Shown here: positions 54,855-64,000 of the stretch, one piece after another
Layout of the letters: each line of letters starts with the position of its first letter
Position numbering within the stretch: the first letter of the stretch is position 1
Origin: Cryobacterium soli
GTDB taxonomy: Bacteria; Actinomycetota; Actinomycetes; Actinomycetales; Microbacteriaceae
Assembly (NCBI RefSeq): GCF_003611035.1
Contig: NZ_CP030033.1
Location: 3,472,001 to 3,536,000, forward strand
Direction of reading: 5' to 3'
Length of the DNA stretch: 64,000 nt
Translations under genes and position numbers: made by a program
The notes under the pieces: generated by a model
What the model saw: the letters and a program-made list of their open reading frames with translations, nothing else
Databases searched by the model: none
Told to the model about the DNA's origin: nothing

Positions 54855-55241
54855 TCAGCCGATGCGCGCGGAGCGCCGACGCTGCACGAGCAACGCGATC
54901 GCGCGCCAGCCCAGCAGGAACACGCCGAGCACGATGACCGTGACGATGACGAAGCTGAGCTGCACGCCCTGGCCGCTGGCGACGCGCAGGAACATGCCCA
55001 CGACGACGGTGACCAGCCACACGATCACGCCGGTCCAGACGAGGCGGAGCGGGTGCCGCCAGGCGCGGGAGACCAGCCAGCCCACCGCGAGCCCGGCCAG
55101 GAACGGCCACCAGGTGAGCAGCACGCCCCAGAGCCCTTCGCCGTGGCTGGCCCGGCCGATCAGCACAAAGAGCAGTACCAGGGCCGCGTCCGCTCCGGCG
55201 GCCAGGGGAACGAGCGAAGGGCCGGCGGGGCGAGAAGGCAT
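54855..55241 (-). CDS. DUF3054 domain-containing membrane protein
   Basis: A 128-residue protein with four predicted membrane spans. The order ADAALVLLFVLIGRASHGEG, TWWPFLAGLAVGWLVSRAW, LRLVWTGVIVWLVTVVVGMFLR and FVIVTVIVLGVFLLGWRAIA matches DUF3054, a small actinobacterial and cyanobacterial membrane family of unknown function. The GRASHGEG loop is the best-conserved part. ATG 55241; a short basic tail (QRRRSARIG) ends the protein. It is downstream of the VIT1/CCC1 gene on the same strand, separated by a tandem repeat. Confidence 0.88.
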   Translation of the reverse strand: MPSRPAGPSLVPLAAGADAALVLLFVLIGRASHGEGLWGVLLTWWPFLAGLAVGWLVSRAWRHPLRLVWTGVIVWLVTVVVGMFLRVASGQGVQLSFVIVTVIVLGVFLLGWRAIALLVQRRRSARIG

Positions 55242-55269
55242 GATTCCAGACTACGTCGATACCGCGCCG

Positions 55270-55395
55270 CCCAGACCCTGACGGGAGTTCCAGACCGTGT
55301 GGCCCAGACTCTGACGGGAGGTCCGGGCTGTGTGGCCTAGACCCTGACGGAGAGCCGTGTGGCGCTGTCCCTGAGGGAGGTCCGGACCTGGTCGG
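55270..55395. repeat. 33-bp tandem repeat, about four degenerate units
   Basis: Units at 55270-55302, 55303-55335, 55336-55362 (27 bp, internal loss) and 55363-55395 share (C)CCTGACGGGAG-(G)TCC and the end GTGTGG. It lies between the ends of the VIT1/CCC1 gene and the DUF3054 start. Confidence 0.75.
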
Positions 55396-55423
55396 CCTGA
55401 CCGAGCCGGCCGGACCGGCGCCG

Positions 55424-56188
55424 CTAGACCGTCGTGCCGAGCAACCCGCCGATCAGGTAGGTCACACCGAGGGCGAGCAGTCCGCCGATGAGCACCCGCG
55501 CGATCGCGCGCATCCGTGGGCTGTCGCCGAGGAACGCGCTCAGCCAGCCGGTGATGATCAGCGCGACGGCCACCGAGACGAACGTCGCCGGCACGCGCCA
55601 CTCCGGCGGCGGCAGCAGCACCGCAAGCAGTGGCAGGATGGCGCCCACCGTGAACGCCACCGCTGATGCCAAGGCGGCATGCCAGGGGTTGGTGAGCTCG
55701 TCGGCGCCGATGTGCAGCTCCACCTCGAGGTGCGCGCCGAGCGCGTCGTGCGCGGTCAGCTCGTCGGCCACAAGGCGGGCGGTCTCGGCGGAGAGCCCCT
55801 TGGCCTGGTACAGCCCGGCGAGCTCGGCCAGCTCCTGCTCGGGCATCGTGGCCAGCTCGCTTCGTTCCTTGTTGATCAGGGCCCGCTCGGTGTCTCGCTG
55901 GCTGCTCACCGACACGTATTCGCCGAGCGCCATGGAGATCGCCCCGGCGAGCAGGCTCGCGACCCCGGCGATGAGGATCGCCGCGGAGTCGGAGGTGGCC
56001 GCGGCGACGCCCACGACCAGGGCCGCGACCGAGACGATGCCGTCGTTGGCGCCGAGCACCCCGGCGCGCAGCCAGTTGAGCCGGGAGGCGTGCCCGGGGG
56101 AGTGTGGCTCGGTGGCGTGGTCGGGTTCAGCGGCGGGGGAGGAGGGTGCGGGACCGGTGGGCTGGCGCGCCGGGTCTGATTCGCTCAT
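55424..56188 (-). CDS. VIT1/CCC1 family (VIT family) transporter
   Basis: Membrane protein related to plant VIT1 and yeast CCC1, which move Fe2+/Mn2+ out of the cytosol. The 254-residue protein has a hydrophilic 40-residue start, then NWLRAGVLGANDGIVSVAALVVGVAAA, the SLLAGAISMALGEYVSVSSQRDTERA signature, a cytoplasmic acidic helical segment (about 105-150, ERSELATMPEQELAELAGLYQAKGLS, probable metal-binding region), and three further spans. I chose ATG 56188 (MSESDPARQ); the longer frame upstream is not conserved. Confidence 0.92.
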   Translation of the reverse strand: MSESDPARQPTGPAPSSPAAEPDHATEPHSPGHASRLNWLRAGVLGANDGIVSVAALVVGVAAATSDSAAILIAGVASLLAGAISMALGEYVSVSSQRDTERALINKERSELATMPEQELAELAGLYQAKGLSAETARLVADELTAHDALGAHLEVELHIGADELTNPWHAALASAVAFTVGAILPLLAVLLPPPEWRVPATFVSVAVALIITGWLSAFLGDSPRMRAIARVLIGGLLALGVTYLIGGLLGTTV

Positions 56189-56254
56189 GAGGCCAGCCAA
56201 GCACTGTGGGGGCGCCCTGACCAGCGGTACCGCACGTTCGGTGCGCCCCTTCTG

Positions 56255-56289
56255 GGCCGGCACGCCCGCCACGGCGGACGCATCCAGCC
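56255..56289. repeat. degenerate palindrome resembling the 36-bp repeat cores
   Basis: GGCCGG ... CATCCAGCC over 35 bp with a GCCCGCC/GGCGG inner pair, between the divergent VIT1/CCC1 and sucC genes. The right half is identical to the 37733-37741 half-site; the middle differs. Confidence 0.4.
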
Positions 56290-56460
56290 ATACGCGGTGC
56301 AGCGAAGCGCCCCGCGGTACCAGCGGGCATGGCGCCCGATCTGAGAAGGTAGAGTTTGAGATGGTCAGTATCTCTCGACGTCGAGCTAGTTTTCGCGCCG
56401 GGGCATCAGGCCACACCTACCCCATGCACGGAACGCTATGACGCGGATTGGAAGAGCAGC

Positions 56461-57630
56461 GTGGATCTTTACGAATACCAGGCCAGAGACCTGTTTGAGC
56501 AGTATGGAGTCCCGGTTCTGCCCGGGATCATCGCAGACACGCCCGAGGAGGTGCGCGCCGCGGCCGAGAAGCTGGGCGGTGTCGTCGTCGTCAAGGCGCA
56601 GGTCAAGGTCGGAGGCCGCGGCAAGGCCGGCGGCGTCAAGGTCGCAAAGACCCCGGATGAGGCCGAAGCCGCCGGGCGCGCCATCCTGGGCCTGGACATC
56701 AAGGGCCACACCGTGCACCGCGTGATGGTCGCCGGGGGAGCCCGCATCAAGCAGGAGTTCTACTTCTCCGTGCTGCTGGACCGGTCCAACCGCTCCTACC
56801 TCTCGCTCGCCAGCTACGAGGGCGGCGTGGAGATCGAGGTCCTCGCGGTGGAGAAGCCCGACGCCCTGGCCTACGTGGCCATCGACCCGAACGCCGGCAT
56901 CGACCTGGCCACGGCCAAGGGGATCGCCGTCCAGGCGAAGTTCCCGGCTGAACTGGTCGACAAGGTCGCTCCCGTCTTCGTGCAGCTGTACAGCGTCTTC
57001 GCCGGCGAGGACGCCACCCTCGTCGAGGTCAACCCGCTGGTTCTCACCGAGGAGGGCGACATCATCGCCCTCGACGGCAAGGTCACCATCGACGAGAACG
57101 CCGACTTCCGCCACCCGGGCCACGCCGCCCTGGAGGACAAGGCCGCGGCCGACCCGCTCGAGGCCAAGGCCAAGCAGAACGACCTCAACTACGTCAAGCT
57201 CGACGGCGAGGTCGGTATCATCGGCAACGGTGCCGGGCTGGTCATGTCGACCCTCGACGTGGTCGCCTACGCCGGTGAGAACTTCGGCGGCGTCAAGCCG
57301 GCCAACTTCCTCGACATCGGCGGCGGAGCATCCGCTGCCGTCATGGCCGCCGGCCTCGACGTCATCCTCGGCGACCCGCAGGTCAAGAGCGTCTTCGTCA
57401 ACGTCTTCGGCGGCATCACCGCCTGCGACGCCGTGGCCCACGGCATCGTCGGCGCGCTCGCCACTCTCGGCGACGCCGCGAACAAGCCCCTGGTCGTGCG
57501 CCTCGACGGCAACAACGTCGAGGAAGGCCGCCGCATCCTCAACGAGGCCAACCACCCGCTGGTCACCCTGGCCGCCACCATGGACGAGGGTGCCGCCAAG
57601 GCCGCCGAACTCGCCCACGCCGCCCGCTGA
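56461..57630 (+). CDS. sucC: succinate-CoA ligase (ADP-forming) subunit beta
   Basis: TCA-cycle enzyme with SucD; makes ATP or GTP from succinyl-CoA. The 389-residue protein begins [22 protein letters not shown] (ATP-grasp domain, [20 protein letters not shown]), has [20 protein letters not shown] and the C-terminal ligase domain with [17 protein letters not shown] chose GTG 56461, which gives the family N-terminus after a GGAAGAG site; the frame upstream is not conserved. sucD follows after 34 bases. Confidence 0.96.
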   Translation: MDLYEYQARDLFEQYGVPVLPGIIADTPEEVRAAAEKLGGVVVVKAQVKVGGRGKAGGVKVAKTPDEAEAAGRAILGLDIKGHTVHRVMVAGGARIKQEFYFSVLLDRSNRSYLSLASYEGGVEIEVLAVEKPDALAYVAIDPNAGIDLATAKGIAVQAKFPAELVDKVAPVFVQLYSVFAGEDATLVEVNPLVLTEEGDIIALDGKVTIDENADFRHPGHAALEDKAAADPLEAKAKQNDLNYVKLDGEVGIIGNGAGLVMSTLDVVAYAGENFGGVKPANFLDIGGGASAAVMAAGLDVILGDPQVKSVFVNVFGGITACDAVAHGIVGALATLGDAANKPLVVRLDGNNVEEGRRILNEANHPLVTLAATMDEGAAKAAELAHAAR

Positions 57631-57664
57631 TCCGCACGCGTCGAGATCAAGGAATAGGAACAAC

Positions 57665-58552
57665 ATGTCAATCTTCCTCAACAAGGACTCCAAGGTCATC
57701 GTCCAGGGCATCACCGGCGGCGAGGGCACCAAGCACACCGCTCTGATGCTCAAGGCCGGCACCCAGATCGTCGGCGGCGTCAACGCCCGCAAGGCCGGCA
57801 CCACCGTCACCCACGGCGACGTCGAGCTGCCCGTCTTCGGCACGGTCGCCGAGGCCATGGAGAAGACCGGCGCGGACGTCTCCATCGCGTTCGTGCCGCC
57901 GGCCTTCACCAAGGACGCCGTGATCGAAGCGATCGACGCCGAAATCGGCCTGCTCGTCATCATCACCGAGGGCGTGCCCGTGCAGGACTCCGCCGAGTTC
58001 TGGGCCTACGCCCAATTGAAGGGCAACAAGACCCGCATCATCGGGCCGAACTGCCCCGGCATCATCACGCCCGGTGAGGCGCTCGTGGGCATCACGCCGG
58101 CGAACATCACCGGCAAGGGCCCGGTCGGCCTGGTCTCCAAGTCGGGCACCCTGACCTACCAGATGATGTACGAACTGCGCGACCTGGGCTTCTCCACCGC
58201 CATCGGCATCGGCGGCGACCCCATCATCGGCACCACCCACATCGACGCGCTCGCCGCGTTCGAGGCCGACCCCGAGACCCTCGCGATCGTCATGATCGGG
58301 GAGATCGGCGGCGACGCCGAGGAGAAGGCCGCCGAGTACATCAAGGCACACGTCACCAAGCCCGTCGTGGGCTACGTGGCCGGCTTCACCGCTCCAGAGG
58401 GCAAGACCATGGGCCACGCCGGCGCCATCGTCTCCGACGGGGCCGGAACCGCGCAGGGCAAGAAGGAGGCCCTCGAGGCCGCCGGGGTCAAGGTCGGCAA
58501 GACGCCGAGCGAGACCGCCACCCTGCTGCGCGAGGTTCTCGCCGCGCTGTAA
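57665..58552 (+). CDS. sucD: succinate-CoA ligase subunit alpha
   Basis: Alpha subunit that binds CoA and carries the phosphohistidine. The 295-residue protein has the CoA-binding Rossmann start [36 protein letters not shown], and the active His in [12 protein letters not shown]. The ATG 57665 follows AAGGAATAGGAA. A terminator lies directly after the stop, so sucCD form a two-gene unit. Confidence 0.96.
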   Translation: MSIFLNKDSKVIVQGITGGEGTKHTALMLKAGTQIVGGVNARKAGTTVTHGDVELPVFGTVAEAMEKTGADVSIAFVPPAFTKDAVIEAIDAEIGLLVIITEGVPVQDSAEFWAYAQLKGNKTRIIGPNCPGIITPGEALVGITPANITGKGPVGLVSKSGTLTYQMMYELRDLGFSTAIGIGGDPIIGTTHIDALAAFEADPETLAIVMIGEIGGDAEEKAAEYIKAHVTKPVVGYVAGFTAPEGKTMGHAGAIVSDGAGTAQGKKEALEAAGVKVGKTPSETATLLREVLAAL

Positions 58553-58563
58553 ACCGTTCGACG

Positions 58564-58592
58564 AAGGGCCCGCCGATTCGGCGGGCCCTTTC
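58564..58592 (+). terminator. rho-independent terminator after sucD
   Basis: AAGGGCCCGCC (58564-58574) pairs with GGCGGGCCCTT (58580-58590) and runs into TTTCT, 12 bases after sucD. Confidence 0.85.
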
Positions 58593-58670
58593 TCGTGCCC
58601 GGGGCGACGAGTAGCATGCCGGTCAGACCCGTCGCCCGCCGACGGATGCCCGGCCCGCGATCGGAGGACC

Positions 58671-60230
58671 ATGTCCCGCAATGACGCCACGGTTCCCGCG
58701 CGACCGGAACCAGCCCGCTCCGAGGGCAAGGGCCTGGCCACCGGCACCCTGAGCCTGTTCGGCTCCACCGTGATCGGGTTGGCGTCCACCGCCCCGGTGT
58801 ATTCGCTGGCGGCGACGCTCGGCTTCGTCGTCCTCGCCGTGGGCACCCAGGCTCCCGTCGTATTCGTGATCGCGTTCATCCCCATGCTGCTGGTGGCCTT
58901 CGCCTACCGGGAACTGAACCGGGACATCCCGGACTGCGGCACCACCTTCACCTGGGCGACCAAGGCGTTCGGCCCGTGGGTGGGCTGGATGGGCGGGTGG
59001 GGCGTGGCCGTGGCCGGCATCGTGGTGCTCGGCAACCTCGCCCAGATCGGCGGCATCTACTTCTGGCTGCTCGCAGCCCCCGACCTGGCCGAGAATGAAC
59101 TCGTCGTCACCCTCACCGGGGTGGTTTTCATCGTGCTGATGGTGTGGGTGAGTTACCGCGGCATCGAGATCGGCGAACGGCTGCAGAACGTGCTGCTCGG
59201 CTTCCAGTACCTGGCCCTCGTGCTGTTCACGGTGTTCACCCTCTGGTCGGTGTTCGACGGCAGCGCCCCGGCCGGCTCCACGGTTCCGCAGGCGGACTGG
59301 TTCAACCCGTTCGCGCTCACCTCGTTCAACGGGCTCGTCGAGGGCGTGCTGCTGGCCCTGTTCATCTACTGGGGCTGGGACACCTGCCTGGCCCTGAACG
59401 AGGAGACCCGCGACCCGAAGCGCATCCCGGGCCGCGCCGCGGTGCTCACCACGATCATCCTGCTGGTCACCTACGTGGGCGTCACGGTCGCGGCGATGGC
59501 CTACGCCGGGCTCGGCACCAGCGGCCTCGGCCTGGGTAACGAGGGCAACGCCGACGACGTGTTCTTCGCCCTGAAGGACGCCGTCTTCGGCCCCTGGGCG
59601 TGGTTGCTCGTGGCGGCCGTGATGATCTCCGCCGTCTCCTCCACCCAGACCACCATCCTGCCCACCGCCCGCGGCACCCTCGCCATGGCCGTGTACAAGG
59701 CGCTGCCGCGCCGGTTCGCGCAGGTGCACCCGCGGTTCCAGACGCCGTCGTTCTCCACCCTGATCATGGGCGTCGTGGCGGTGGCGTTCTACGTGGGGAT
59801 GACCCTGGTCAGCTCCAACATCCTCAACGACACCATCCTCTCGCTCGGCCTGGCGATAGCGTTCTACTACGCCATCACCGGGTACGCCTGCGTCTGGTAC
59901 TTCCGGCACGATCTGTTCACCAGCTGGCGCAACGCCTGGATGCGCTTCGTCTTCCCGCTGGTCGGGGCGCTGCTGCTGACCGGAGCGTTTGTGTTCTCCG
60001 TGATCGACATGCTCGACCCCGACTACGGCTACACGGTGCTGTTCGGCATCGGCGGGGTGTTCGTGGTGGGGGTGGGCTCGCTGCTGGCCGGGGTGGTGCT
60101 CATGGTGATCTGGTCGTTCTTCGCCGGCGCCAAACCGTTCTTCCGGGGCGAGTCGCTCAACGCGGCCACCCCGGTGCTGGTGCCCGACGAGGATGTGCCC
60201 CTCACCCGGTCGGTCGACGGCGGCGTCTGA
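58671..60230 (+). CDS. APC family amino acid permease
   Basis: A 519-residue amino-acid/polyamine/organocation transporter with about 12 membrane spans. The first span region KGLATGTLSLFGSTVIGLASTAPVYSLAATLGFV carries the unwound-helix motif (STAP instead of the usual GSG), as in the actinobacterial branch. ELNRDIPDCGTTFTWATKAFGPWVGWMGGWGV and FIYWGWDTCLALNEETRDPKRIPGRA are further hallmarks. ATG 58671 follows TCGGAGGACC. The substrate is not predictable; neighbouring genes give no hint. Confidence 0.9.
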   Translation: MSRNDATVPARPEPARSEGKGLATGTLSLFGSTVIGLASTAPVYSLAATLGFVVLAVGTQAPVVFVIAFIPMLLVAFAYRELNRDIPDCGTTFTWATKAFGPWVGWMGGWGVAVAGIVVLGNLAQIGGIYFWLLAAPDLAENELVVTLTGVVFIVLMVWVSYRGIEIGERLQNVLLGFQYLALVLFTVFTLWSVFDGSAPAGSTVPQADWFNPFALTSFNGLVEGVLLALFIYWGWDTCLALNEETRDPKRIPGRAAVLTTIILLVTYVGVTVAAMAYAGLGTSGLGLGNEGNADDVFFALKDAVFGPWAWLLVAAVMISAVSSTQTTILPTARGTLAMAVYKALPRRFAQVHPRFQTPSFSTLIMGVVAVAFYVGMTLVSSNILNDTILSLGLAIAFYYAITGYACVWYFRHDLFTSWRNAWMRFVFPLVGALLLTGAFVFSVIDMLDPDYGYTVLFGIGGVFVVGVGSLLAGVVLMVIWSFFAGAKPFFRGESLNAATPVLVPDEDVPLTRSVDGGV

Positions 60231-60248
60231 TCGACGCGAGTTCATGAG

Positions 60249-60305
60249 GACTTCGGAGGAGTAGAAGGACCTGAGGCTCAATTTCATCCTCCTGAAGTCA
60301 CTTTT
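60249..60305 (+). terminator. terminator-like hairpin after the APC permease
   Basis: GACTTCGGAGGA (60249-60260) pairs with TCCTCCTGAAGTC (60287-60299) with one bulge, followed by ACTTTT. It resembles the hairpin after the FUSC gene, which also ends CAC-T(4-5)-GC. Confidence 0.6.
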
Positions 60306-60388
60306 GCCCCATAACCGTTCACGGTTCTGCACTGCCCGGCGGGGTACGGCGAACCTGCGGCCGGCCCACGGTAGGCTCCCTTTCGGAT

Positions 60389-61648
60389 ATGAACCGTATA
60401 ACGACTGCCCTGCTCGCCGCCCTCGAGGCGCTCATCGTCGTCGCCATCGGCGTGGGCATCGCATTGGTGCCGCTCACCGTGCTCTGGGGCACCCACTACG
60501 GTCTGGGCATCGACTGGTTCGTGTTCTGGCGGGCCGCCGTGGATGTCTGGCTGCTCGGCAACGGCGTGGACCTGGCGGTACAACTGCCCGTCGATGTCAC
60601 CACCGCCTTGGGGCTAGCCGGGGCCGAGGCCCCGTTCAGCCTCACCATCGCGCTGCTCGGCTTCGCCGTGCTCGCGGTGCTGCTCGGCGTGCGAACCGGG
60701 CGCCGTGCCGCCAGCACCGACTACCGCCTCACCGCGGCCGGCGCGGCCGTGCTCACTTATGCGCTGCTCGCCGCGCTGCTCACTCTCTCCGCCGGCACCG
60801 CTGTGGTGACCCCGGCGCCAGTGCAGGGCATTCTGCTGCCCACCCTGGTCTTCGCGCTCGGCGTGCTGATCGGCGCGTGGGCCCCGGGCCGGGCCGCCGG
60901 CACCGTGTGGCCCGGCTGGCTGGCCCGCCCGGTCACCGACCAGCTCAACCGCATCCCGCCCGAGGTGCGCAGCCAGTTGGCCGCCGCGCTCCGCGGCGGA
61001 ACGGCCGCCGTCGCAGGCATCCTCGTCGTAGCGGGCGTGGCCGTGTTCGTGTCGGTGCTGGCCAACTTCGCCACCGTGATCGGCCTCTACGAGACCCTGC
61101 AGGCCGATGTGATGGGCGGCATCAGCCTCACCATCGGCCAGCTCGCCTTTATCCCCAACATCGTGATCTGGGCCGCCAGCTGGTTCGCCGGCCCCGGCAT
61201 CGCGCTGGGCACCGGCAGCAGCATTACCCCGCTCGGCACCTCCGTCTCGGCCGTACCCGGGCTGCCGCTGTTCGGCGTGCTGCCGCACGGCACCCTGGAC
61301 TTCGGCTTCCTTGGCCTGCTCGTGCCCGTGCTGATCGGCTTCGTCGTGGCCGTACTCGTGCGGCAGGGCTTGGACAAGCGCGCCAACTCCCCGCACGGCA
61401 CCGCACGGATGCTGATCACCGGCGGCCTGATGGGCCTGGTCGCGGGCATCCTGCTCGGCCTGCTCGCCTGGTGGTCGGCCGGCGCGATGGGCCCGGGCCG
61501 GCTCGTCGACGTGGGACCGAACCCGCTGCTGGTCGGAGCCCTCACCGTCGTGGAGGTGGGCATCGCCGCCGCACTCGGTATGCTCGTCGGTGGCCGTCGG
61601 GCCCGGAGCACGGATACGCGCGCCGAGGAAGTCTCAACGAAACGGTAG
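60389..61648 (+). CDS. DUF6350 family membrane protein (PerM-like)
   Basis: A 419-residue membrane protein with about ten hydrophobic spans. It begins MNRITTALLAALEALIVVAIGVGIALVPLTVLWG and has the family segment GLGIDWFVFWRAAVDVWLLGNGVDL, then FIPNIVIWAASWFAGPGIALGTGSSITPLGT. Its place between sucCD and purN matches mycobacterial PerM (Rv0955), which affects cell division and persistence, so the same role is plausible. There is no catalytic domain. It ends 6 bases before purN. Confidence 0.88.
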   Translation: MNRITTALLAALEALIVVAIGVGIALVPLTVLWGTHYGLGIDWFVFWRAAVDVWLLGNGVDLAVQLPVDVTTALGLAGAEAPFSLTIALLGFAVLAVLLGVRTGRRAASTDYRLTAAGAAVLTYALLAALLTLSAGTAVVTPAPVQGILLPTLVFALGVLIGAWAPGRAAGTVWPGWLARPVTDQLNRIPPEVRSQLAAALRGGTAAVAGILVVAGVAVFVSVLANFATVIGLYETLQADVMGGISLTIGQLAFIPNIVIWAASWFAGPGIALGTGSSITPLGTSVSAVPGLPLFGVLPHGTLDFGFLGLLVPVLIGFVVAVLVRQGLDKRANSPHGTARMLITGGLMGLVAGILLGLLAWWSAGAMGPGRLVDVGPNPLLVGALTVVEVGIAAALGMLVGGRRARSTDTRAEEVSTKR

Positions 61649-61654
61649 GCTCGG

Positions 61655-62247
61655 ATGGTGCTGTCACTGGTCGTATTGATCTCCGGCGGAGGCTCGAACC
61701 TGCGCGCGCTTCTGGAGGCGTCCGGCGACGCCGAGTTCCCCGCCCGGGTGGTCGCCATCGGCGCCGACCGGGACGCCGAGGGGCTCGACCTGGGTGAGGA
61801 GTTCGGCATCCCCACCTTCACGGTGCCGTTCTCGTCGTACCCCGACCGGGACGCCTGGGGCGACGCCCTGCTGGAGCAGGTGCAGCAGTGGCAGCCCGAC
61901 CTCACGGTGCTCAGCGGCTTCATGCGCCTGCTGCCGCCACGAGTGGTGTCGGCGCTGTCGCCGCACCTGATCAACACGCATCCCGCCTACCTGCCCGAGT
62001 TCCCCGGCGCCCACGGGGTGCGCGACGCTCTCGCCGCCGGCGTGACTCAGACGGGCGCCAGCATCATCGTCGTCGACAACGGAGTGGACGACGGACCGAT
62101 CGTGAGCCAGGAACGGGTGCCGGTACTCCCGGACGACACCCAGGACTCGCTGCACGACCGCATCAAACTCGTCGAACGCCGGCTGCTTGTGCAGGCCGTG
62201 CTCGACATCGCCAACGGACACGTCGATCTCAAGGAGCATTCCCCCAT

Positions 62248-62251
<4 letters not shown>
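61655..62251 (+). CDS. purN: phosphoribosylglycinamide formyltransferase
   Basis: Third step of purine synthesis; formylates GAR with 10-formyltetrahydrofolate. The 198-residue protein has [54 protein letters not shown] (catalytic Asn and His) and [10 protein letters not shown](R). ATG 61655 or GTG 61658 could be the start; there is no clear ribosome site. The stop overlaps purH by 4 bases (ATGA). Confidence 0.95.
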
Positions 62252-63927
<1,676 letters not shown>

Positions 63928-63946
63928 GCCTCCGCCGAGCATTTGA

Positions 63947-63993
63947 CACGCCGGGCACGGCATCCGACTCACGGATGCGGCGCCCGGCGCGTG
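63947..63993 (+). terminator. terminator-like hairpin after purH
   Basis: CACGCCGGGC ... GCATCCG (from 63947) pairs with CGGATGC ... GCCCGGCGCGTG (to 63993) with a small bulge, followed by TTTAA, about 20 bases after purH. Confidence 0.7.
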
Positions 63994-64000
63994 TTTAACG

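Overview
The window is GC-rich chromosomal DNA from an actinobacterium, most likely a member of the Microbacteriaceae (Cryobacterium-like). This rests on the infA-rpmJ-rpsM-rpsK-rpoA-rplQ order without rpsD, the guaB/guaB3 pair, the sucCD/DUF6350(PerM)/purN/purH synteny, frequent GTG starts and CIRCE-controlled groES. The genus is an inference; no rRNA is present. I found no tRNA, rRNA, CRISPR array, prophage or replication origin. Nearly all DNA codes for housekeeping functions.

Layout: (1) 1-2845, mannitol PTS operon mtlA(partial)-mtlF-mtlD. (2) 3022-12077, translation/transcription block (infA, rpmJ, rpsM, rpsK, rpoA, rplQ, truA, rplM, rpsI) ending in glmM, interrupted by a reverse-strand acyltransferase-3/SGNH gene. 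(3) 12197-14857, reverse genes: SDR, GNAT, coaA. (4) 14892-22235, glmS-acpS-alr-tsaE-TauE/SafE permease-tsaB and a fused rimI-tsaD gene; glmS and alr serve the cell envelope, tsaE/B/D make the tRNA t6A modification. (5) 22403-24107, three proline-rich small membrane proteins in a row. (6) 24119-26794, methyltransferase, groES with two HrcA operators, rarD. (7) 27062-32881, a branched-chain amino-acid type ABC transporter whose binding-protein gene faces the livHMGF operon. (8) 33118-37635, guaB, guaB3, glpD. (9) 37636-39325, an AbiEi-type antitoxin-like gene bracketed by palindromic repeats. (10) 39326-44198, KhtT/KhtU-like K+/H+ antiporter, SURF1, DUF3817 and guaA, tightly coupled. (11) 44199-44829, a 131-bp direct repeat. 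(12) 44830-51711, BI-1/YccA protein, membrane protein, GDPD, pcrA helicase, FUSC protein, a small acidic protein. (13) 51854-53155, an IS110-family element. (14) 53214-56188, DUF1254, DUF3054 and VIT1/CCC1 genes. (15) 56461-63927, sucC-sucD, APC permease, DUF6350/PerM, purN-purH.

The most informative find is the IS110 element. Its ends can be set to the base because it splits a 19-bp dispersed repeat, intact elsewhere in the window. The 217-bp leader of the transposase contains, in the expected order, a target-binding loop matching both halves of that repeat and a donor-binding loop matching both ends of the element, i.e. a readable bridge RNA. The transposase itself carries a 1-bp deletion. 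Other points of interest are a LivH permease with a secreted beta-domain fused to its N-terminus, the RimI-TsaD fusion, a possible structured RNA leader before rpsM, a direct repeat whose hairpin differs only by a compensatory base-pair swap, and a cluster of 36-bp-core palindromes around the AbiEi-like gene.
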